Shown: piece by piece, positions 57,135 through 64,000 of the stretch
Position numbering within the stretch: position 1 is the first letter of the stretch
Layout of the letters: each line of letters begins with the position of its first letter
Assembly (NCBI GenBank): GCA_963753115.1
Contig: CAVWBB010000008.1
Span: forward strand, 55,105-119,104
Direction of reading: 5' to 3'
DNA from: Bog-473 sp963753115
GTDB lineage: Bacteria; Actinomycetota; Acidimicrobiia; Acidimicrobiales; RAAP-2
Length of the DNA: 64,000 bases
The notes under the pieces: generated by a model
The model's database searches: none
Told to the model about the DNA's origin: nothing
Seen by the model: only the letters and a program-made list of their open reading frames with translations
Position numbers and translations under genes: made by a program

Positions 57135-57749
57135 ATGGCACCGATCGCGCTCCACATCACCGGCGACGACCAAGCAGATGCGGTCATCAGCCGCGACCCC
57201 CTGGCCCTCCTCATCGGAATGGTGCTGGACCAGCAGGTGACGATTGAGAAGGCCTTCTCCTCACCCGCCGACCTGCTGCAACGGCTCGGCACGAAGGGGC
57301 CGCTCGACGCCGCGGCCATCGCCGCCATGGATCCCGAGGAGCTCGCCGAGATCTTCCGGGAGCGCCCTGCCCTCCACCGCTATCCGGGGTCGATGGCCGG
57401 CCGGGTCCAGGCCGTCTGCCGCACGGTCGCCGAGGACTACGAGAACAAGGCTGACAACATCTGGAAGGGCGTGGGCAGCGGCCGCGAGCTCCTGGCCCGC
57501 CTGCGCGCCCTGCCCGGATTCGGTGAGCAGAAAGCCAAGATCTTCGCCGCCCTCCTCGGCAAGCAGCTGGGCGTGTGCCCGGAAGGATGGGAGAAGGTCA
57601 CCACCCCCTACGGCAAGCCCGGCAGCTCCCTGTCGGTGGCCGATATCACCGACCCGGAGAGCCTGGCCAAGGTCCGGGCCACCAAGAAGGCGATGAAGGC
57701 CAAGGCCAAGAAGCGCGCCGCCGCAACAGCGGCCAACGCCGGAGCGTGA
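57135..57749 (+). CDS. HhH-GPD base-excision repair-like protein
   Basis: 204 residues. PLALLIGMVLDQQVTIEKAFSSP is the first helical part, and LLARLRALPGFGEQKAKIFAALLGKQL is the helix-hairpin-helix with the GPD-region turn (LPGFGEQKA), which binds DNA in glycosylases. The Fe-S cluster cysteines of EndoIII are missing. The tail is Lys/Ala-rich (KAMKAKAKKRAAATAANA), probably for DNA contact. The catalytic Lys or Asp could not be placed with confidence. Start ATG 57135. Confidence 0.78.
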   Translation: MAPIALHITGDDQADAVISRDPLALLIGMVLDQQVTIEKAFSSPADLLQRLGTKGPLDAAAIAAMDPEELAEIFRERPALHRYPGSMAGRVQAVCRTVAEDYENKADNIWKGVGSGRELLARLRALPGFGEQKAKIFAALLGKQLGVCPEGWEKVTTPYGKPGSSLSVADITDPESLAKVRATKKAMKAKAKKRAAATAANAGA

Positions 57750-58396
57750 GCGGGGGGTACGACCTCTCGCAGCGCAACCTCTACCTCTGCACGCCGGACC
57801 GGCCGGACCTGGCCGCCTTCCTCGGCGAATGCATCGCCGGCGGCGTGGACATCGTCCAGCTGCGCGACAAGGAGCTCGATGCCAAACCGCTGTTGATCCG
57901 GGCCGCTCTGGCCGCGGCCATCTGCCGTGACCACGGTGTGCCCTTCGTCCTGAACGACCGGCCCGACCTGGCGCTCGAGGCGAAGGCAGATGGCGTCCAC
58001 GTGGGGCAGGACGATGCGCCGGTCTCGCTGGCGAGGCGCATCCTCGGACCCGACGCCATCGTCGGCCTGTCGACCCACGGTCCGGCCGACCTCGAAGGCG
58101 CGGCGGACCAGGCGGTCACCTACATCTCGGCCGGCCCCGTTGAGGCCACGCCAACCAAGCCCGGCCGCCCAGGGACCGGGTTGGGCTACGTCACTCAGGC
58201 CAGCGAACGGTCCAGTGTTCCTGTTTTCGTGACAGGCGGCGTGACCCCCGAGAAGATCCCCGCTCTGACAGACGCCGGTGTCCGGCATTTCGTCGTTGTG
58301 CGCTATTTGACCCAAGCTCCCGACCCTCGGTCGGCGGCACGGTCCCTGCGCGAGGCGATTGATCGAGCGTTGAGTAGCGGGCCGCCTCGGGCTTGA
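57746..58396 (+). CDS. thiE: Thiamine-phosphate synthase
   Basis: 216-residue TIM-barrel joining hydroxymethylpyrimidine-PP and thiazole phosphate. IVQLRDKELDAKPLL, FVLNDRPDLALEAKADGVHVGQDDAP, GLSTHGPADLEGAADQAVTYISAGPVEATPTKPGRPGTGLGYV (split over residues ~105-150) and FVTGGVTPEKIPAL are standard ThiE motifs for Mg-pyrophosphate and phosphate binding. GTG 57746 overlaps the upstream stop (GTGA). Thiamine diphosphate is the cofactor of AceE nearby; a regulatory link was not seen (no THI-box in the few bases before it). Confidence 0.9.
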   Translation: MSGGYDLSQRNLYLCTPDRPDLAAFLGECIAGGVDIVQLRDKELDAKPLLIRAALAAAICRDHGVPFVLNDRPDLALEAKADGVHVGQDDAPVSLARRILGPDAIVGLSTHGPADLEGAADQAVTYISAGPVEATPTKPGRPGTGLGYVTQASERSSVPVFVTGGVTPEKIPALTDAGVRHFVVVRYLTQAPDPRSAARSLREAIDRALSSGPPRA

Positions 58397-58622
58397 CCTC
58401 CGGCCCCGCGTCGGTCACGACCTGGTTGTCCTCGTCCTTGGCCTGGTCGTAGGGCTCCGAGGCGTCGACAGGCACACTGAACTTCGATCCACCCCAACCC
58501 GACATGTCTCACGTATCGGCACGTCGGGCGCCTGCATTGAGCGAGTTCAGGGACTCCGCCCGGCCCTCCCCCGGGCGCCCGAGGCCCCCCGGCCCCGGCC
58601 CCCTGGCCCCAAGGCCCCCCGG
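58397..58622. other. C-rich intergenic stretch with runs of five to six C
   Basis: 226 bases between two convergent genes. The last part (58565-58622) consists of repeated CCCCCGG and GGCCCC blocks on the + strand, so the minus-strand RNA leaving the hydrolase stop would be G-rich and could fold as G-quadruplex or as a terminator-like stem. A minus-strand frame from ATG 58505 (SGWGGSKFSVPVDASEP) runs antisense into thiE and is not called as a gene. The C runs are error-prone in sequencing. Confidence 0.5.
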
Positions 58623-59372
58623 CTAGTGCCGCCGTTCCAGCCAACCCACCAGGATGGCGATGACACGGGGGTCGGCCCGGAGCCAATGGCCTGCGCCCAG
58701 CATCGTGTGCAACTCGGAGGGGCCGGTGGCCGCGTCGGCGAGCGCCCGGGCGTCGGCCGCCGGCACGTCGGGGTCCTCGGACCCCTGCGCCACCAGGAGC
58801 GGCCGGCCCTTCAACAACGCGGCGTCCTCAGTCGGGTGCAGGACGGAGAGCTCCTTGGCCCAGGTGTCGACCGAGGTGGGGAAGTCGGGCGCCGTGACCA
58901 CTCCGGTCTGGCGGCAGCGGGTCAGCAGTGCATCGGGGTCAGCGGCCAGCTGGCTCAGGTCGGCCGGCGTGCCCAGGCACGCCACCCCGGCCACGCGCTC
59001 GTCGCCGGCGGCCAGGTGGAGTGCCAGCACGCCACCGAAGCCGAAACCCACCACCAGGCGCGGCGCCGACTCGGGAACCTCCGTCAGGGTGAGGAACGCC
59101 AGGTCGTCCAGCCAGCCCAGCGCGGAGAAGTCGCCCTCCGACTCGCCGGCGCCCCGCAGAGCCGCTGTGACGACACGCCAGCCCGACTCGCGGGCCAACC
59201 GGTCGGCGAGCGCCGGGTACGTCAGGGCGACGTCGGCGGCCGTGCCCTTGGGCCGCGGCAGGTCGTGGCAGAGCACGATGTGGCCGTGCACGAGGGCGCC
59301 GGGTGCGGTGGCGGTGGCATAGGTGGCCAGGTCCCCCGCCGGCCCGGGCCGGAGCCTGAATGGCCCCGGCAC
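58623..59372 (-). CDS. Alpha/beta hydrolase, dienelactone-hydrolase-like
   Basis: 249-residue hydrolase: LVHGHIVLCHDLPRP oxyanion strand, AALRGAGESEGD, VGFGFGGVLALHL in place of the nucleophile elbow (Gly-Phe-Gly-Phe-Gly-Gly with no Ser), DPDVPAADA (acid) and GAGHWLRAD (His). The missing nucleophile in the elbow means it may be inactive or use another residue. Start GTG 59372, one base from the acyl-CoA dehydrogenase stop, suggests coupling. The role is unknown. Confidence 0.7.
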   Translation of the reverse strand: MPGPFRLRPGPAGDLATYATATAPGALVHGHIVLCHDLPRPKGTAADVALTYPALADRLARESGWRVVTAALRGAGESEGDFSALGWLDDLAFLTLTEVPESAPRLVVGFGFGGVLALHLAAGDERVAGVACLGTPADLSQLAADPDALLTRCRQTGVVTAPDFPTSVDTWAKELSVLHPTEDAALLKGRPLLVAQGSEDPDVPAADARALADAATGPSELHTMLGAGHWLRADPRVIAILVGWLERRH

Positions 59373-59373
59373 G

Positions 59374-60489
59374 TCAGATGCCGATGCGCTGTGCCAACAG
59401 CTCGCGGTGGTACGACGGATCGCCCAGCAGGAGCTCCGACGACTTGGCCCGCTTGAAGTACAGGTGGGCCGGGTGCTCCCAGGTGAAGCCGATGCCACCG
59501 TGGATCTGGATGTTCTCCGCCGCCGAGTGGAAGTAGGCCTCCGAGCAGTACGACTTGGCCAGGCTGGCCACGACGGGCAGCTCGTCCGAGTCCTCCGCCG
59601 CTGCCCAGGCGGCGTAGTAGGCGGCCGACTTGGCCGACTCGACCTCGAGCAGCATGTCGGCGCACTTGTGCTTGATCGCCTGGAAGCTGCCGATGGGCCG
59701 CCCGAACTGGATCCGCGTCTTGGCGTACTCGACGGACGCGTCCAGCACGTGCTGCGCGCCGCCGACCTGCTCGGCGGCCAGTGCCACCGCGGCGAGGTCG
59801 AGCGTCTTGGACAGACCCGCCTCGGCGCCACCGTCTACGCCGATGAGCGTGGCCGGGACGTCGGAGAGCTCGAGCCGGGCCTGCTTGCGCGTCTGGTCCA
59901 TGGTGGGCAGCGACGTGCGGGTCAGGCCCGGGGCGTCACCTTGCACGGCGAAGAGCGAGACGCCGGCACTGGTGCGGGCCGCCACGATGATGAGGTCGGC
60001 GATGTGCCCGTCGATCACGAACATCTTGTGGCCATTGAGCACCCAGCCGTCACCCTTCTTGGTGGCGGCGCACTCGATCCCGCTGAAGTCCCACTTCCCG
60101 TTGTCCTCGGTGATGGCCAGGGTCCCGATCGTCTCGCCGGAGGCGATGCCGGGCAGGAAGCTCTTCTTGGCCTCGTCGTCGCCCGAGGTGAGCAGGGCGT
60201 TGGCGGCCAGCGCCACGGAGGAGAAGAACGGTGCGCACAGCAGCGCGGCGCCCATCTCTTCGAGGACGACGAGCAGCTCGACATAACTGAAGCCCGAGCC
60301 GCCGAATTCCTCGGGGATGGTGAGCGACTGCAGGCCGAGCTGGTCGGCCATCTGGCTCCACACGGCGGGGTCGTAGCCCTCCGTGGTGTCCATGAGTCGG
60401 CGCACCTCGGACTCGGGTGACTTCTCCGCCAGGAACCGGCGCACCGCGGTGCGCAGCTCCTCCTGCTCGTCACTGAAGGCGAAATTCAT
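59374..60489 (-). CDS. Acyl-CoA dehydrogenase family protein
   Basis: 371-residue acyl-CoA dehydrogenase beginning MNFAFSDEQEELRTAVRRFLAEKSPESEV. The middle domain (AITEDNGKWDFSGIECAATKKGDGWVLNG) is short and lacks the typical FAD-contacting Ser/Thr block, and the C-terminal segment reads FHSAAENIQIHGGIGFTWEHPAHLYFKRAK. Such shortened members often pair with a second FadE protein as heterotetramers in actinobacteria. ATG 60489 is preferred over longer readings. Divergent from the MBL hydrolase. Confidence 0.83.
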   Translation of the reverse strand: MNFAFSDEQEELRTAVRRFLAEKSPESEVRRLMDTTEGYDPAVWSQMADQLGLQSLTIPEEFGGSGFSYVELLVVLEEMGAALLCAPFFSSVALAANALLTSGDDEAKKSFLPGIASGETIGTLAITEDNGKWDFSGIECAATKKGDGWVLNGHKMFVIDGHIADLIIVAARTSAGVSLFAVQGDAPGLTRTSLPTMDQTRKQARLELSDVPATLIGVDGGAEAGLSKTLDLAAVALAAEQVGGAQHVLDASVEYAKTRIQFGRPIGSFQAIKHKCADMLLEVESAKSAAYYAAWAAAEDSDELPVVASLAKSYCSEAYFHSAAENIQIHGGIGFTWEHPAHLYFKRAKSSELLLGDPSYHRELLAQRIGI

Positions 60490-60616
60490 GCCAGGGCTCC
60501 TCTGCCTCTTCCCCCCGGCGGCCCGGCCGGCGGTGCGTCGCTCGCTTCTGCCAGCGTGTCTACCAGAAGAGGGCGCGGCGCGACCAGATGCCTCCAGGCT
60601 GTGCCACGCTGGGGTC

Positions 60617-61234
60617 ATGGGAAAGCTGGAGCAGATCTGGAGCGACGAGGCCGCCGAGGTCCACCAGATTGTGGTGGGGCCGATGGACAACAACGTCTAC
60701 ATCCTCCGTTGTCGGCACACCGGCGAGGCGATGCTCATTGACGCCGCCAACGAGCACGAGGAACTGCTCGAGATCTGCAAGCGGCTCGGCGTGAACCAGG
60801 TGGTGGAGACCCACGGGCACTGGGACCACATCCAAGCCGTGCCCGCCGTCCGCGAGGCCGGCATCTCGGTGGCCGTGACCAGCGCCGATGCGGGCATGCT
60901 GCCCAGCTACGACCTGATTTTGGAGGACGACGAGCAGCTCAGCGTGGGCGACCTGCGCCTCAAGACCCTGGCCACCCCCGGACACACGCCCGGCTCCATC
61001 TGCTTCGCCGTCGAGGGCACGAACCTCCTGTTCACGGGCGACACCCTCTTCCCCGGCGGCCCCGGCAACACGAGCTTCGAGAACGCCGACTTCGACACCA
61101 TCATCGAGTCGATCGATCGCCGGATCTTCGCCAAGTTCAAGCCCGACACCCTCGTCCTTCCTGGCCACGGCGATGCCACCACGGTGGGAAACGAGTCTCC
61201 TCACCTGGCCGAATGGGTCGAGCGGGGTTGGTGA
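60617..61234 (+). CDS. MBL-fold metallo-hydrolase
   Basis: 205-residue metallo-beta-lactamase-fold enzyme. The HxHxDH motif is ETHGHWDHIQ (H66, H68, D70, H71), a third His is in ATPGHTPGS, the bridging Asp is in LFTGDTLFP, and the last His is in LVLPGHGDAT. It belongs to the glyoxalase-II-like small group and probably cleaves a thioester or related bond. Start ATG 60617. It lies between the acyl-CoA dehydrogenase and the suf genes, but no functional link is evident. Confidence 0.85.
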   Translation: MGKLEQIWSDEAAEVHQIVVGPMDNNVYILRCRHTGEAMLIDAANEHEELLEICKRLGVNQVVETHGHWDHIQAVPAVREAGISVAVTSADAGMLPSYDLILEDDEQLSVGDLRLKTLATPGHTPGSICFAVEGTNLLFTGDTLFPGGPGNTSFENADFDTIIESIDRRIFAKFKPDTLVLPGHGDATTVGNESPHLAEWVERGW

Positions 61235-61299
61235 GGGCCGCCGCGGGGAGTCCGCCGAAGCCGTCCCGGCGGCCCCTATCGGAATACCTGACTAAAACG

Positions 61300-61310
61300 G
61301 TAAGCTTTAC
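61300..61310 (+). promoter_or_regulatory. Possible leaderless -10 / short inverted repeat before sufC
   Basis: GTAAGCTTTAC contains GTAA and TTAC as a short inverted repeat, and TAAGCT (61301-61306, TANNNT form) lies 7 bases before ATG 61314. That spacing would suit leaderless transcription, which is common in actinobacteria. No convincing -35 was found. Confidence 0.35.
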
Positions 61311-61313
61311 GAG

Positions 61314-62062
<749 letters not shown>

Positions 62063-62066
<4 letters not shown>

Positions 62067-63340
62067 CGCCGGATCCCGCCACGAGCGCGGCCGCGGCGGC
62101 CGCTGCACCGCTCAACGTCGAGGCGCTCCGCAAGGACTTCCCGTTGCTGGAGCGCACCGTGAACGGCCGGCCCATCGTCTATCTCGATGCCGCCGCCTCG
62201 GCGTTGCAGCCCAGGTCCGTCATCGACGCCATGACGAACTACTACGAGACGACGCACGCCAACGTGCATCGCGGCGTCTACGCCACCGCCGAGGAGGCCA
62301 CCGCGCGCTACGAGCGCTCCCGCGTCGTCGCGGGGCGCTTCATCGGTGCGCCGGACCCGGCGCACGAGGTGGTGTTCGCCAAGAACACGACCGAGGCGCT
62401 CAACCTGGTGGCCCAGTCCTGGGGCCGGGCCAACCTGCGCGCCGGCGATGCCGTGCTGCTCACCGAAATGGAGCACCACGCCAACATCGTGCCCTGGATG
62501 ATCCTCTCGGAGGAGCTCGGCGGCCTGGACCTGCGCTACATCCCGATCGACGGCGACGGGCGACTCGTGCTCGACGATCTCGACCGCCTGATGGACGGCG
62601 TCAAGGTCGTCGGCCTGTCGACCATGTCGAACGTGCTCGGCACCATCCCGCCCGTGCGCCACATCACCGACGTGGCGCACGCCGCCGGCGCGTTGGTCGT
62701 GGCCGACGGCGCGCAGCTGGTTCCCCACTCGCCCGTGGACGTACGCGATCTCGGCGTCGATTTCATTGCCTTCTCGGCCCACAAGATGATGGGCCCGACT
62801 GGCATCGGCGTCCTCTGGGGACGTGCGGAACTGCTCGACGCCATGCCGCCCTTCCTCGGCGGCGGCGGCATGATCCTCGATGTCAAGCTCGACAGCTTCA
62901 AGGCGGCGCCGCCCCCGGCGCGCTTCGAGGCCGGCACGCCGCCCATCGCCGAGGCGGTCGGCCTGACGGCTGCCATCAGCTACCTGAACGACATTGGGAT
63001 GGACCGCATCCGGGCGCACGAGCTGGCGCTGACCAACTATGCGCTGGAGCGCCTCGACGAGAAGCTCGGTTCCGACGTGCAGGTCTTTGGCCCGCCGGCA
63101 GGTGAGGACCGCGGTGGCGTGGTGTCGCTGGCGTACCGGGACGTCCACGCGCACGACCTGGCCCAGGTGCTCGACCAGTTCGGCGTGTGCGTGCGGCCGG
63201 GCCACCACTGTGCCAAGCCGCTCATGCGGCGACTCGGGGTGCAAGCCACCGCCCGGGCCTCGTTGTCCCTGTTCAGCGACGAGCACGACATTGAGGTGCT
63301 GATCGAAGGATTGCTGGAAGCCGGTAGATTGTTCGGCTAA
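62063..63340 (+). CDS. sufS: Cysteine desulfurase SufS
   Basis: 425-residue type-II PLP enzyme releasing sulfur from cysteine. YLDAAASALQPRSVIDAM opens the large domain, the PLP Lys is K241 in FSAHKMMGPTG, and the sulfur-carrying Cys is C383 in VRPGHHCAKPLMRRLG. An Ala-rich N-terminus precedes the fold. ATG 62063 overlaps the sufC stop; ATG 62057 is also in frame. SufU downstream accepts its persulfide. Confidence 0.93.
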
Positions 63341-63843
63341 TGGCCGACCTCGAAGAGCTGTACCGCGAGATCATCCTCGACCACTACCGCTCGCCCCGGA
63401 ATCGCGGTGAGCTGGAGTCGCCGCCCGCCCACCGTGTGGAGGGCTTCAACCCTCTCTGTGGCGACGAAGTCGTCGTGTCCATGGTCGTCGAGGACGGCAA
63501 GCTGGCCGACCTCAAGATCGGCGGCTCGGGCTGCTCCATCAGCCAGTCCTCGGCCTCGCTCATGTCGGCGGCCGTCAAGGGCAAGCCCGTCGAAGAGGTA
63601 CGCCGCTTGATCTCCACCTTCAAGGGGATGATGTCGATCCATGAGGCCCACCTCGGTCCGGAGACCGATGGGGACGGCGCCGAGGTGGTGGAGGGCGAAG
63701 CCGAGGAGATCGACCTCGACAAGCTGGGCGAGCTCGCCGCGCTGCAGGGCGTGGTGAAGTTCCCGGTGCGCATCAAGTGCGCGACGTTGAGCTGGAACGC
63801 CCTGGCCCAGGGCCTCGACGAGGTGGGGGCCGAAGCCTCGTAA
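63340..63843 (+). CDS. sufU: SUF system sulfur-transfer protein SufU
   Basis: 167-residue zinc-dependent partner of SufS. The ligands are C40 and D42 in FNPLCGDE, C65 in GGSGCSIS and C147 in RIKCATLSW, and the SufU-specific insertion between C65 and C147 is present (~20 residues, GPETDGDGAE). This separates it from IscU. ATG 63340 shares one base with the sufS stop. The operon ends soon after. Confidence 0.93.
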   Translation: MADLEELYREIILDHYRSPRNRGELESPPAHRVEGFNPLCGDEVVVSMVVEDGKLADLKIGGSGCSISQSSASLMSAAVKGKPVEEVRRLISTFKGMMSIHEAHLGPETDGDGAEVVEGEAEEIDLDKLGELAALQGVVKFPVRIKCATLSWNALAQGLDEVGAEAS

Positions 63844-63927
63844 CCCCCTCTTTTCACATCCCCTGCGCCCCACTGCGGGCAGAGCGGAGGTGGACGCCGC
63901 GCTTGAGGGCCGGGGCTTTTTTCACAC

Positions 63928-63951
63928 ACTGTAAACAAGTGTGTTTACAGT
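63928..63951. promoter_or_regulatory. Perfect palindromic operator candidate
   Basis: ACTGTAAACA at 63928-63937, four bases, then its exact complement TGTTTACAGT at 63942-63951. The 10+10 symmetry with a 4-base centre is typical of a dimeric repressor site (for example TetR-type). It lies 85 bases after the sufU stop, before a gene beyond the window, and is AT-rich against a GC-rich surround. The regulator is not identified; a hairpin terminator is less likely since no T run follows. Confidence 0.75.
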
Positions 63952-64000
63952 GGGCGGAGAGTTCTCCGGCGCTCAGCTCGAAACAACCCGATCCGTGCCC

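Noticed and set aside
58191..58505. Minus-strand small ORF starting SGWGGSKFSVPV
   Set aside because: Two-thirds of it is antisense to thiE; the first ~35 codons look protein-like, but evidence is too thin for a gene call.
63844..63927. Intrinsic terminator after sufU
   Set aside because: There is a T run (63919-63922), but no convincing GC stem immediately before it could be drawn by hand.

Overview
The window is high-GC DNA with dense, mostly one-strand gene runs, many GTG starts and 4-base GTGA/ATGA stop-start overlaps. AceE-type pyruvate dehydrogenase, PduO-type adenosyltransferase, MetH, two-subunit-type methylmalonyl-CoA mutase, SufU and several acyl-CoA dehydrogenases point to an actinobacterium, probably Acidimicrobiia-like. 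The class is an inference from gene content; no rRNA or tRNA gene was seen.

Layout. 1-9.6 kb is a nucleotide-sugar and glycan block: a partial UDP-sugar dehydrogenase, a glycosyltransferase and an epimerase on the + strand, then a minus-strand operon rfbB-rfbD-ugd-uxs-GT2-GT2-aspartic protease. 9.6-18.4 kb holds birA divergent from a biotin-dependent carboxylase alpha subunit, an M20 amidohydrolase, an ABM protein, a TPR protein, a HAD hydrolase, an acetyltransferase, methylmalonyl-CoA mutase and a VOC protein. 18.3-21.2 kb holds ctaG, an aldo/keto reductase and an alpha/beta hydrolase. 21.4-28.0 kb is an envelope/polysaccharide island with two large membrane proteins, an acyltransferase and a methyltransferase, a 22-copy CCGTTG array and visibly lower GC. 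28.0-36.9 kb contains a rhodanese-ThiF activating enzyme, a nitroreductase, the cobalamin adenosyltransferase divergent from metH, and small enzymes. 37.2-38.9 kb is a decayed transposase. 38.9-47.7 kb is mixed: PAP2, a GH26-like hydrolase, a ClpN-only protein, acyl-CoA dehydrogenase, a DyP peroxidase with an encapsulin-type tail, a secreted lipase-like protein and a GT4. 47.7-55.6 kb groups lipoate synthesis (an apparent LipB-LipA fusion), E2, E3, RNase H and AceE. 55.8-64.0 kb has a cysteine-free Rrf2 regulator, thiE, acyl-CoA dehydrogenase, an MBL hydrolase and sufC-sufS-sufU, ending at a perfect palindrome.

How the genes work together. The E1 (AceE), E2, E3 and lipoylation enzymes form a near-complete 2-oxoacid dehydrogenase set. 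MetH, the adenosyltransferase and methylmalonyl-CoA mutase form a dispersed cobalamin-dependent group. The rfb/ugd/uxs run makes dTDP- and UDP-sugars for the neighbouring glycosyltransferases.

Caution. At least nine otherwise intact genes are each split by a single-base shift, usually at a short G or C run. This looks like residual sequencing error in the assembly rather than gene decay. These genes are listed as frameshifted CDS.
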